Below are positions 12,560-24,175 of a DNA stretch of 64,000 nt, piece after piece. The stretch's first letter is position 1; each line of letters begins with the position of its first letter. The stretch comes from Manduca sexta. Lineage: Eukaryota > Arthropoda > Insecta > Lepidoptera > Sphingidae. A program made the translations under genes and the position numbers. Location: assembly GCF_014839805.1 (NCBI RefSeq), contig NC_051136.1:3038001-3102000 (forward strand), given 5' to 3'. The notes under the pieces were generated by a model. That model did not search any database. It saw nothing but the letters and a program-made list of their open reading frames with translations, and was not told the DNA's origin.

Positions 12560-12650
12560 TTAATTTCTTATATTTACGCGAATGTTAAACATTGAAATAA
12601 AACTATTTAATAATTTTGTCGCGGTTATTATATTATGATAGAAACCAGGA
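12560..12650 (+). repeat. Repeat D left arm, fragment
   Basis: TTACGCGAATGTTAAACATT and TGTCGCGGTTATTATATTAT match the left arm of repeat D. The core and right arm are absent. Confidence 0.55.
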
Positions 12651-13599
12651 AAATGCCGAAAATAGTTTCATTTCAATGAATAAATTTTACTAAAATACCT
12701 ATCTTGCTTGCTTTATTTCAATTAATAAATTTCACCTGGTTCCCTATCTTGCTTGGTCTTAAGCACCCTCATTATTAAATCCTTGAATGACTATGACATC
12801 TACTGGTAGAACTTGATGGTGTTGTGAACCGTCTGTAGCATTCTGTGCTAATTTGACACACACCTTTACAACCGATATACACATTTCAATGTATTTTCAT
12901 TGTTGAAAAACTATGGGATTATAGAATAATTACCAAAAATGTGTACATCTCATGAGCACTACGTGAAGTTTTATACCAAAAGTGACTACAACACTTCTAA
13001 AGGTCTACAGAAGCTTAAAAGGAAAAAATCACATCGTAAGAAATTTCTTTGTGTAAATTTTTGTAGTTAATAAAACATCAGTGCTTATTATAGTCAATTT
13101 GATATCAATTGTAGCAAAATATAGCTCAGAAATTAAAAAAATCAATTCCTGAGAGCAAACAAAAATTTTTACAATAAAAAGCCCCGAAGAATTTAGATAA
13201 CGTATTTAAATTTAAAACCGATCGAACCGATTCCATCTTAGATCTTAAGATTAATAACTAGACAATTGAGGGCCGCTATCTGGATTTCCAATAACGTCTC
13301 AAAGAGTGCGCAGATGAAATTATTCAATCTAACAGAAAAAACTTTTCATTCGCTGCTTTCAAAGCTTGCAATCAAAAGACGCCGCTTTTCTATTTAAATA
13401 AAGTTTATTTTCACAGGATACAGACAATGTATTCAAAGTATGAGAATTTTGAATAGATAAGATAGAAAGAAGAATAAAGGACGTTATTGTTATTGATACA
13501 GGTGCGTTTTTAAATAACAAAGTTGAGAAGTCTTCTTGGAGCTCAGAATTTTGTATTACAAATTACTTAAATCATCCCGAGACTGTAGGTGTTGAATCT

Positions 13600-13740
13600 T
13601 GAAAATAAAACTATTTTTCCGATTGTATTACGATTTTTTTTATTATAATTTCCAAACAACTAACATCTCACTACAACCGTGACCATGAAGGCTGAAACTG
13701 CAGTCTTAGAAATGCGGTAACAATCTATCTAATGGAACAT
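13600..13740 (+). repeat. Repeat D copy, degenerate
   Basis: AAAATAAAACTATTTTTCCG is followed by an arm-like stretch and then GTGACCATGAAGGCTG, the family core. Mutations have erased most of the CTTCGAAACGTC palindrome. Confidence 0.5.
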
Positions 13741-14034
13741 TGTAAACATAAAAAAATTACATTGGGGGTTGACACATAATGCTCAGTGCTACATTGGCTA
13801 TCGTTTTAGTATAAGCACAGTGCAACCTGGCAAGATAATCAGAACGATGATATCTCCATAGACGAATTACTGTGTCAAATCTAAGCCTTCTCATAGCCCT
13901 TTTTTTTACAACTGCGTATTTTCGACGAAATTTTAATTGTGTTTTTTTGGCAAATAATATATGAAGTAATAGGGATTGCAGTATTTTTATTGATATATGC
14001 TTGTTTTTTTATATTAATTACATTAAGCCCACGC

Positions 14035-14140
14035 CCGGACCCCCGAAGGACTAGGCAGAGGCGCAATTATCGCGTTTACGGTTCAATAAACTTATTATCC
14101 ATCACGTAATAGGGGGGGAGCACAAATTCCATCCCTAGGG
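14035..14140 (-). mobile_element. SINE1 copy, truncated
   Basis: CCCGAAGGACTAGGCAGAGG and ATCACGTAATAGGGGGGGAG match the 3' half of SINE1 in the minus orientation. The head is missing. Confidence 0.6.
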
Positions 14141-14699
14141 AAATATGTATTTTTTGAATCGAACGATGCGTAAATTTTGAGTGCCTGACCTAAGGAGTGA
14201 ATCTAAGACAATCAAATTAGAATTAAAACAGGTAGAATGTGTGGGTTGGTTTGACTCGTTTCTTACCGATGTCTTTACTGACGTTATTCTATGTATAAAG
14301 ACGAAAGGTCTTTGCTCAACCCCTATTTTTTACGTAAATGTTTATAACGAACCTTTTACTCTCACCATTCTACTTCTTCTTTGCTCATTCCTACTTTATA
14401 TGGATCGGTTCTCCCAATATGTCCGCGCTACGCTGTTCTGTTTTGAGCTGTCAGTTCAGATATTTTATTTTGTTTAAAATATTGGTCAATATGTCCTCCA
14501 GGCAGAGGGAGGTAGGTCGTCTTCCCCCGCTTTTGTTTTCTGGAAGGTTCATTGCTTCTGTGACGACGTGATTTTCATCTCTGCAAATATCATGATGATA
14601 ACATTGTACTCTCACCATTCATACTATCAAAATCAGATAGCCCACTAATATTGCCCTAAATAAATCAATTGACACAAAACGCACGATATCCACACATCC

Positions 14700-14835
14700 C
14701 AAAAGTACGTAACGAAGCAAAAACAAAACGTTCGCACCACGGGGCCGCAGCGCCCGCCTCTCACAGCTTAAATTCATCAACGGGCCGATTGAATAATCGC
14801 GCCGGTCACCTGCCAATTACCCCCCCTAGAATGGA
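14700..14835. other. GC- and CpG-richer island, unexplained
   Basis: The stretch with GGGGCCGCAGCGCCCGCC, GGGCCGATTG and CGCGCCGGTCACCTGCC stands out from its AT-rich surroundings. It has no family match in the window and no convincing protein on either strand. Possible readings are a conserved regulatory element, a non-coding exon or old transposon sequence. Confidence 0.25.
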
Positions 14836-15113
14836 CGCAATTTATTGTAAATTCCCCACAGAGCATCTATTATACGCCTTTTTCCAATGAGCGCTTCCGA
14901 ACGTGTTTAAATTTTGGTGATGAATATTGGTGCAGTTCGATCGTGGATGTGTTAGATGCAACATGCAAATTTATATTTCGCGGCTTTGTCGTGGCATATG
15001 AAAATGGGTTGCCATTTTTGCTTTTATACGTTACAAAGCATGAGATTTTTGATAAAAAAGTTGGTGTTAATTTTTTGTTGCAACATAACACATTGGCTTG
15101 ACAATATTGACTA

Positions 15114-15355
15114 CTTCGTTGAGGTAGTTCTATTGCGTGCATGAAACGACACCGCTCTAAGGGCCTGAATTCAATTCCGGGCTTGGACAATCTGATATTG
15201 GGTTTTTATAGTCAGTATCAGCTTTGGAATTTGCACCTGATACGGTGATAGGCTCAGTCACCCCCTATAACGTCACGGAACGAAAAACACAGGCAAATAG
15301 TGGGTGATCTGGATGCACCTCTGCCTACGCCTTCGGGATAAAAGCATGATTTATG
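15114..15355 (+). mobile_element. SINE1 copy, old but nearly full length
   Basis: A diverged tRNA-like head (TTGAGGTAGTTCTATTGCG, then a decayed B box AATTCAATTCCGGGC) is followed by the SINE1 body CAGTATCAGCTTTGGAATTT and the 3' block CACCTCTGCCTACGCCTTCG. Confidence 0.7.
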
Positions 15356-15667
15356 ATGAGATAGAAGAGAGAGGAAAAATTATGAGATGAAAGACCACTA
15401 GTAACAGTACTGATCAAAATTTGGGAAAGAAATTAATTTCTTATAGACTATATACCGCAGTCCGATTGGAAAGAACAGAGCTACTATATTATGCAAATAC
15501 TATACAGCGATTGTCTGTTACTACCGGCCGTACTTAATCGACTAAATAAAGGTTCCAAAACCCAATCTCCTATCTAAATTAGTGTATGTACTAGACTGGA
15601 ACTTCTTTGAAGATTTCAAAGTTGAAACAGTAAAAAATTCAACCCAATCGAACATGCAAAAATTTGA

Positions 15668-15692
15668 TTAATAATAATCATCATCATCATCA
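15668..15692. repeat. ATC/AAT microsatellite at a LINE end
   Basis: AATAATAATCATCATCATCA lies at the tail side of the antisense LINE piece that follows, the usual place for the short 3' tandem repeats of RTE-type LINEs. Confidence 0.7.
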
Positions 15693-15940
15693 GCCGCAGG
15701 ATGTCCACTGCTGAACATGGACCTGCCCCAAAGATTTCCAGATCGACTTATTGGAAACGGCCCGCATCCAACGACCACCTGCGACTTTTATGACGTCATC
15801 CGTCCACCTCGTGGGTGAACGTTCGACGCTGCGCTTGCCAGTTCATGGCCTCCACTCCAGAAACTTCTTGCCCCATCGGCCACCAGTTTTGTGAGTTATA
15901 TGCCCTACCCACTGCCACTTCATTCAGCTCGCTAATCGTT
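15683..15940 (-). mobile_element. RTE-like LINE 3' end, minus strand
   Basis: CAGCCGCAGGATGTCCACTG, GACGTCATCCGTCCACCTCG and ACGCTGCGCTTGCCAG form the antisense of the tail of a common lepidopteran RTE-type LINE ORF. It starts at a microsatellite and is 5'-truncated. The short plus-strand frame across it is not a gene. Confidence 0.65.
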
Positions 15941-16460
15941 ATATATTATTTAATAGTACGTATAGATAAATATGAATATCAAATACGCAAACACAATCGA
16001 GTAATGTATGACGAGCGCAGTTCACACTTCCATTACTCAACACGTAAGTCCAACTGGTGAGATAATTTTCGCACAGGCCATTCATCTTCCGAGCTCACTC
16101 GTTTATTTATCACTGGCTGGGTAGCAGAAACAAAAAATATCTTCGCAAGTCGCAATGAGATTGCGGGTAATGAAGAATAATTATGGCCACCACTGAGAAT
16201 GTTCACCTGACTGCATCAGTTTAAGTTTTTGATGGTGAATGTGAAGGGATTTATCATATCATGCTATTATTTTACCTTATATATGCTGGTGATGTATTAT
16301 TGATCATTGTAGTCCTGATAATTAGCGGACCAACCATTGCATTAGCAGTTTGTCGAAATTATTTCCTGCCCAAGATATTGTGTGATTGGACCTATTCCAT
16401 AAAAGCATGTATAGCGTGTAGAAATGCGATCCGGACTTTACTAATGTATTGACTGAAAAA

Positions 16461-19220
16461 ATGCTTTGTTCTCGGCACAAAACTCAACCTGTTTCCCAAT
16501 CCACGTTGTATCAACACAACCGTTTTAAAAACCAATAATATGGAGTCTTTACGTCGGGGCAAAAGAGGTTAATTAGAAGTCATTTGTCCTGAAGTAGCAT
16601 ACTCTCAAACACAATATCCCACATCAAAGTCCTAACAACGACAAGTCCATATTACTACAAATTATTGCCATTAACGACAAATTCTCAGTAATTACTTACA
16701 TTAATATTGAAGCAAATTTGTCGAAATATTAATGAATGAATAACTTTACTAACAAGAGCCAATCTCGACAGCAACTGTGCCATAGTTCTTACTAATTCGA
16801 ACATTTTACTCACACCAGAACTCGAGGCAACGACTTAATGGACGGCAAGATCGAACGAATGCCTTTTGTCTGAACTTAGCTCATTTCGCTTTGAATCGAT
16901 TAACTTTGTTTTAATCGATCACCTCTCTCCAGTTCATCGATTAAGACTACCACTGTTTCTTTGTGTCTTCTATTTTTCATGCAGATGGTAGACAAGTTTA
17001 TAGTAATAATTTTGTTGCTGCATTTGCTTATAATTTAGAAAGCATATGTATCTTTAGTAATAAAATGTTGATATCGGCGGTGCACGAAAGTATTATAGAA
17101 TATAGTATTCGGGTCGTTTAACTATAAGTAGAAGATAATTTTGATGATGTAAACATTTTATCGAATTTTCACGATATAACACAATCAAAATTGGTAATCG
17201 GCATATACGTAGTCATAGACATCGATGCAATTTATCAAGTCTATATAACACAGACAATCATACCAAGCCACTTACCATCGGCTTCAACCATACCATAATT
17301 CGATTAAAGCAGAACAGTCGCACCGAACTACGATTAAATCGATATCCCAACTCGCAACTCAAATGTCGGTAAGCACATTTGCTGTACATACATTAATTTC
17401 GAGTCTATCGGGATATTTGAAGCGATTTCCACGCATCTAATTGGTATCATATGCATGATCAGTTCATTGACAATCAAATCTAATAAATCAGAGCTGTAAC
17501 ATGTTTGACAGTATTTGGAATATTATGTATGGGATTATTAGAAATCTATATTATATTATATTAAGAAAAAACTTTGTACTTCTCTACTTCTTAAAGGACT
17601 TTACGCGCCGGAGGAGTGTGAGATCAGACATAATTAAAGTTCATATAGACGAGTTTAAAAAAAAAGTATGTGTATAATATAATTAAATTCGAAGGATGAA
17701 TTTCAACCTCTAGACGATTGATAATACATTATAATATATTCAATGGCAGTAGAGGATATTAGACTTTGGTAAGTGGAAATAAAATTGATTTTAAATTCTA
17801 AATTCAGCATCTTTACTTGTACTTGTAAATATTATATACCAATATTGCGCAGCGTTTTACTTTCTTCAGTATGTTGCAGATTTTTTGGCTTATTTTACGT
17901 GTGTTTGTTGTTTGATTTTTTGGCTTATTTTACGTGTCACTAGACCATCTTTATAATGAAAATATAGAATTCAAAATAGTTTGAGACTTTCTTCCTTAAT
18001 TTTTGTGACTCATTTTTACTGTGGTATTGAAGTCATCTATCATACAAAATTTGTTGTAACATCATCAATCAAGTCGAGATATTAATCAATGAAAAAATGA
18101 AACATCAAGGTTATTGCTTATTTATTTATTCATACTTCATTACATTAACACAAATTGTCGAGGATGATGGGTAGCTTAATCAATGGCTTGTTATTATTAT
18201 TTATGTTAACTCATGAATATTTCTACTTTTATGTAATGAGTAAAATCTACTGGTTTGCACATAGTAACGATGGCTTTACGACAATAATTTTTCCATTATT
18301 TTTAATTTAACTTAAATGGTAAAAATAATGTCTTTTCTTAAAACAAAGCCACATTATTTTCGCAAATTTTTTTTTTTTTTTACCCCAATTAACTCTTAAT
18401 AAAAGAAGAAATAAAACGTAGGATAGTATCTTGATAATATTTCTATTTTAATTTCTCTATCCCTCGCTACAACTACAGACGACAATAGCCCGAATATTTC
18501 ATTAAGCCCAACTACTCCACCACATAACTCGGCAATGCATATTTAGATTACAGTCGATGCAATCTCTGTATTCCAACAACCTCATGCATAATTACATCGT
18601 TATCGTACATGCATTCCAACTTCGGCTCAACAACGGTTAAAACTTACTGTGTGTCGAGTTTAGCTAAACGAAATAACAAACACGGAACACTGTGTCAGTG
18701 AAATGCGAAGTCGGAGTTAGCATCTCGATGGTTGCGCTTGGATATTATGTAGATACGATCTTGTTTCTGTGCTAAGTTGGTGAAAATTAATGTGGGATGC
18801 TCGGGGATGTTTGGTCAACTAACTACTACCAGGTGAATTACAAACTTATGGAATTTAAATTCACTCAAATTGAAATTGATGTTATTCAAAGTTTGGTGTA
18901 GTTGAAATAGTAAGATGACTTTTGTCTGTTTGTCTGTTATGACTTTGCCTTACAAAATCTGAAATATCAAAAACATTCAGCTAGAGTTTCTAATATAATT
19001 TTTAAGCTTAACTTTTAGACTTTTATCTTTGACAGATATTGAAGAATATTGTTTTCTTTTTTTATCACCGAAGCTGCCCACATATTTATTGGCAAATGAT
19101 TGAGCTCTCTAATTTTCATATTATGCAAGTTAAACGAATTTGTAACAACCATCCTCGCTTATAAAATTAAACTGGTTTGTTCACGGATTTAAAATTACGA
19201 CAAATATTTATATAAAGCCG
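16461..19220. other. AT-rich non-coding DNA with an ATCGAT cluster
   Basis: No gene is visible. Five ATCGAT sites occur at 16895, 16914, 16936, 17221 and 17338. A short direct repeat, TTTTTGGCTTATTTTACGTG, occurs at about 17882 and 17918. Poly-T runs are present near 18367. Confidence 0.4.
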
Positions 19221-19224
19221 AGAA

Positions 19225-19330
19225 TAACACCTCGGCAGACCCTACCAATTTGTTCAAAACTAGAAATTCGTCATAAATAAATTTGAACCGACGCCCCGAG
19301 CTCTGGCGTGCTGCCAATTAAACCGAGCCA
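19225..19330 (-). mobile_element. Possible tRNA-like SINE head of a third family
   Basis: Read on the minus strand it gives GGCTCGGTTTAATTGGCAGC, then GCCAGAGCTCGGGGCGTCGG and GTTCAAATTTATTTATG. These show A-box-like and B-box-like elements at tRNA spacing. Only one copy is in the window, so this is a weak call. It could also be a decayed tRNA pseudogene. Confidence 0.3.
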
Positions 19331-20819
19331 ATTTTATGAAGCACACTACAAGTGTTTTGGTGAACTTAAAATTTTAACCGTACCTTGGCAAAGTTCGAAT
19401 TTGCCTTTTCTATTATTGGCAAATTTAACTTCGATTTAGAGAAATCTGTGTGGAGTAACTTTTAAGATCTGATTTATTGGATTATGTTTTTGTTGTTCTT
19501 TTCAGTTGAATTGAAAAGTACTTTGTTCGAACTGAAACCCAACATTTTCTATATATAAGATAGAAAACAACTTATTGAAGTAACTACTAATGACAGTGTA
19601 TTATTGAATATTAAAAAGCTACAAAAGTTTTACAATTAACGAAAAAAAAATGATATGCTGTCGAGAACATTCCCTAATGCCACACTAACACTATAAAAAA
19701 TCTCTTAATTAACACGAATTTAAAATTCGAATAACGTGTTACACTAAAAAAACCACGCATATTTATTTTTACACAACCATTTATCTTTATACCGCATTGA
19801 AGCCTGTATTGCACTTCAACGCATTTATTCCAATCTGTCACGGCTCATAAAACGGTAGGAAGGCTGTTTCACGTTGTTGAAAATCCGGTCGAGTGCTCAC
19901 TCATCCGCATTTTAAATAATTTACACGAAACTGAACTTTATTGCGTAGACATAAATATATATAAAATTCGATACACGGGCGGTAATAAAAAGTTCTAAAA
20001 TTGTCAGCCTCAAACGTCCCGGTACAACGTGATACGATCCGGCCCGGGTAATAGTTCCCTTGGGCAGATCAGTCATCAATATTTCAAAGGGTACCGAATG
20101 AGGGTTACAGATTCGTTCGTTCATTCGTTCGTTTCGGCGAGCGCGGCTGATTGCCATTCGGTCTCTCATTTGTATGTGAGAAACTGGACGGATGTACTTT
20201 TTTCTTAAATTTGGTGAACCATCAAGGGGCTATTTGGATGAAGACAGCTGAGTGGAGCGACATTTTGGTTTGCATTCATTTGGTGCAAATTGACTTCGTT
20301 TCGCGGGAAATATTTTTTAATCAAGTGCTTTTGGCTCGTGTGGTTTGTGGCGTTCTATTTTAAAGGATTATGTATTTTGATTGCTTTTCCCGTAGAAAAT
20401 CTTACTTTTGACGTTTGATACTTTCATCAATTTGTTGGGAGCTTTTTGACAATGAGTATTATGGGTGACCCGACATACTATGTTACTTCATATAATAATA
20501 ACATATATTTAGTCGCTACAATTGATATAGAGATCTCGTTTGATATATATCATAATCCTTTTGTTTGCTAAGATTATCTCGGAGACAGACTCCAAAAAAT
20601 ATTTGTAAATTTAATTATTTATGTCTATATTAAATTATATTTGTAGTATTACAACTTTTAACATATAATAATAAACGATTATTTGCTAATAAATTTTAGT
20701 TCCGGAATTAATTTACTATTTTTGTAATATCTATAAATTTACTTACTCTTTTAATACCCTCTTTGAATAATTCTTAATTGACGTCACACTACATATTGAT
20801 ATCATTGTAACATCACTGA

Positions 20820-21137
20820 GCGGCGATAGCCTAGTTGAGCGCGAAACGGACTGCCAAGACGAATGTCCGCAGGTTCAAATCCCAAGGGCACACACCTCTG
20901 ACTTTTCTAAAATCATGTGTGTATTCTTTGTGAATTTATCGTTCGCTTAAACCGTGAAGGAAAACATCGTGAGGAAACCTGCACACCTGAGAAGTTCTCT
21001 ATGGGAATTTCGAAGGTGTGTGAAGTCTACCAATCCGCACGAGGCCAGCGTGGTGGACTAAGGCCTAATCCCTCTCAGTAGTAGAGGAGGCCCGTGCTCA
21101 GCAGTGGGCAAGTATATACAGGGCTGATATTATTATT
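20820..21137 (+). mobile_element. SINE2 copy, complete, with ATT tail
   Basis: It is full length from GCGGCGATAGCCTAGTTGAG to CAGGGCTGATATTATTATT. An 8-bp direct repeat, ATCACTGA, at 20812-20819 and 21138-21145 bounds it. Confidence 0.9.
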
Positions 21138-21835
21138 ATCACTGATATTGATATTAATATAAATTACATGTTGATATCACGCTATACAAGATACTCTTGT
21201 ACAAAAGTTCCAAAATACAGGCTTAGCGTAGTGTGGGACGTTTATGGTACAACCAAACTGTAACCAATTAAGAAGTAAGTAAATAAATAAAGAATAAAAA
21301 ATAAATAAATCGTTAGATTTGCGCCTGCCCCGTCTCCTAGCTAAACATAAAATCCATGTTAATTGAGAAACGTATTAAAAATGATATCTAAAAATTGCTT
21401 TGGTTTTTGATGGGTATTCGTTCCGTACACTACAATAATTGTATAGTGTGAAATATAGTGTTTATCATGTGTATTTATCATAGTGTGTGAATTCTTTATC
21501 TATCAGATCTAATTATTTATTAAAGAATATAGCTGTTATTGCTCTATCAATATTTTATTCAGGAAACACATGCGTAATCCCAAAGCGTAGACATCGTTTC
21601 ATTCCAAAACAAGCTCTAAGAGTACTGATTTAATATTTAACATCCCTTCACTCGAGCCCTGACACGTCTCACTCTAGGGACCATCCTTCATGAATACATA
21701 GGAACCGATTAGCCTTCTAGATTTCTTAGGCCTTATTAACTTACCAAATATACTATGGACTTTTCCGTGGTTAGACAGAGATTTTAAAATACTCATTTTA
21801 TATTAGGCGCTATAGGCATTCCTATAATAATATAT

Positions 21836-21961
21836 AATATCAGCCCTGTATTATATACTGTGTCACTGCCTGCCTCAAAATTCCTAATTAGCCCTTCTCG
21901 GATTTTAACCTGCGGACATCAGTGTTGACAGTCCGTTCCACACCCAACTAGGCAATCGCCG
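21836..21961 (-). mobile_element. SINE2 copy with a large internal deletion
   Basis: Both ends are present (tail AATATCAGCCCTGTATTATA and head CCCAACTAGGCAATCGCCG), but about 190 bp of the body is missing. Confidence 0.75.
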
Positions 21962-22011
21962 ATATTCCATAGACGTTTCACACAAACAAACAAACATAAA
22001 TCACTCAGTTA

Positions 22012-22248
22012 TTCCCAAATGGGTATGCAGAGGCGCAAACATGGCACCCACTTTTCGCCAAGTGTGTTCCGTCCCACGATGTGATAGGGGGCGAGCCTAT
22101 CGCCGTATCAAACACAATTTTCAGACTTCGGGTTGACACTAAGCAGAACAATCCAAATATCATTTTGCCCAACCGGGTATTCGAACCCAGGACCTCAAAG
22201 CGCTGCCGTACCGCGCATGCAGCACAGCTGCGCCACCGAGGCAGTCAT
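22012..22248 (-). mobile_element. SINE1 copy, nearly complete
   Basis: The minus-strand copy has its B box as GGGTATTCGAACCCAGG and its head end as GCGCCACCGAGGCAGTC. The body matches 49559-49821. A short open frame on the plus strand is a by-product of the tRNA-like head. Confidence 0.85.
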
Positions 22249-22697
22249 TAGACATTTGCCGGCCACAATTCCAGATTGCAGGTTAAATCGGAGCAGTAAT
22301 ACTCTATATCGTCTGACTGATAAACACGATTAATCATTATTGCGTCTCTCTCCCGAACTGTTAATTTATGTTCTACATTATATAAGACATGTGATATTAC
22401 AACATGAAAGATATTGAGTACTCAGCGTACCTTTGATGTAGCTCCATCTCTATCTATTCCTTGAAACAGGCGTGAGTTTACGTTTCCACTTTGTGATTTT
22501 GTGGTATTATCGTGTCGATATCACGAACGGCGATTAATGTTAGCATGTTCTACTAATACCTTCGAGAGGGGATTTGTCAGTAGGTACGAATATTACGGTT
22601 TAAAAAAGATAGATTTTGAGTAGAACGTCTAATATCTAATTCAAGCTACTATAGTTTCTACATAATTAGTCATATTGAAACTGTCACCTTAAAACAT

Positions 22698-23016
22698 AAT
22701 AATATAATAATATCAGCCCTGTATTAAATACTTGCCCACTGCTGAGCACGGGCCTCCTCTACTACTGAGAGGGATTAGGCCTTAGTCCACCACGCTGGCC
22801 TAGTGCGGATTGGTGACTTCACACCTTCGAAATTCCTATAGAAAACTTCTCAGATGTGCAGGTTTCCTTACGATGTTTTCCTTCACCGTTAAAGCGAACG
22901 ATAAATTCACAAAGAATCCACACATGATTTTAGAAAAGTCAGAGGTGTGTACGCTTGGGATTTGAACCTGCGGACATTCGTCTTTGCAGTCCGTTCCACG
23001 CCCAACTAGGCTATCG
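22698..23016 (-). mobile_element. SINE2 copy, complete
   Basis: The minus-strand copy lies between perfect 9-bp direct repeats TTAAAACAT at 22689-22697 and 23017-23025. The tail is AATAATATAATAATATCAGC. Confidence 0.9.
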
Positions 23017-23659
23017 TTAAAACATTAAATTTCATTAATCTAATAAAATCCTGTGACTCAAAATTTACCTCAACCATGTTTGCATTCAGTGATTACAATA
23101 CCCAAAAGATACTTGGCAGAATTACGAAAAAATATATTCACAATATAAACGTAATTAAAGTACTGTAGATTTTAAGCGATCTTAGCATCAATATGACACG
23201 CCTTAAAGTATTCAAAACTTTAAAAGATTTTCCAAGTTAAATAAATTCTTAAAAAGAAGACAAAATTCTCGTCCGCACAATGGCCACAAATATGCAAGAC
23301 TTGATCTTGTAAAATCACGGTCTTGGACGCAAGGCAAATATTTGCTTACCACACAAACGCACCACCCTCTTACCTTTATACTTTCCTTCACAAAGCAAAG
23401 TGGTGGACTTTGATAGATTTTATCACGTTCTATTTCTTGCGGCGTTTATAAATTTTATTTTCTTGCACATTATGCGAAGCTTTGTGTTTTTTACCATATT
23501 TTACACGGCTATTTGTTGAGTGATTATATTTCTGTTGGATTTTAGTCCTGGAGAAGAAAATTTTATGGAATCTGATCCTGAATGCATCTGTGTTAAAAAC
23601 AAGCACAACAAATTTCACATGGAAATGAAATCTAAAACCTTACGATCTGCTACCCAAAA

Positions 23660-23775
23660 ACATCATTTATCATAAGCCATCGGAAGTCCACTCCTGAACA
23701 CAGGCATTCCGTAAAAGAATCCAGATGGACCTGTTAAAAGGTGTTTGCATTAAATTAGTTCCTGCGACCTTCATC
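23660..23775 (-). mobile_element. Diverged RTE-like LINE 3' fragment
   Basis: CGGAAGTCCACTCCTGAACA and CTGCGACCTTCATCTGGTC parallel the piece at 15683 (GATGTCCACTGCTGAACATG and CCTGCGACTTTTATGACGTC), with many changes. Confidence 0.5.
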
Positions 23776-23924
23776 TGGTCTTATATCCACCTTGGCGCTT
23801 ACTGCCACACCGTCTGCTTAAACCTTCTTCATTAAGGGAAGATGGTTGGAAGCTTGCACAAGCCTGGGATCCTGTTCTACATTTAATTAAAACGGAACCC
23901 AAAAGACCGGCTGCCAGACTTCAA

Positions 23925-24159
23925 GACACTGTGAGCTCATTCTGCGTAGATCGGACCACCAACAGCTAAAAATTTTAAAAAGTTGTATAATTTTAAAATG
24001 TAGGTAGATATTGTAACTTTGACTTTACGGATGAACAACACCTCAGTCCCCCCCGTGACCATGAAGGCTGCAAAGTCTTCGAAACGTCGGGAGAAAAATA
24101 AAATATACAAAACCGCGATAGAATCCGGAAAATTTGTTTAATTTAAATGTCTAACATTC
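23925..24159 (-). repeat. Repeat D copy, split by the non-LTR element
   Basis: The internal region GCTCATTCTGCGTAGATCGG and the core TCTTCGAAACGTCGGG closely match the copy at 56735-57004. The arm AAAACCGCGATAGAATCCGG continues into AATGTCTAACATTC, where the 5.2-kb non-LTR element interrupts it. The rest of the arm (GCGTAAACATAAGAAATCAT) resumes at 29335-29357. Confidence 0.75.
24145..24159. repeat. Target-site duplication, left copy
   Basis: AAATGTCTAACATTC is repeated at 29320-29334 after the A tail. Both copies are repeat D arm sequence, so the pre-insertion site can be read directly. Confidence 0.93.
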
Positions 24160-24175
24160 AATTTTTTTCGAGTGC

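Noticed and set aside
14181..14571. Two overlapping plus-strand frames rich in F, L and S
   Set aside because: Hydrophobic low-complexity chance frames in AT-rich DNA; no motif and both frames open together.
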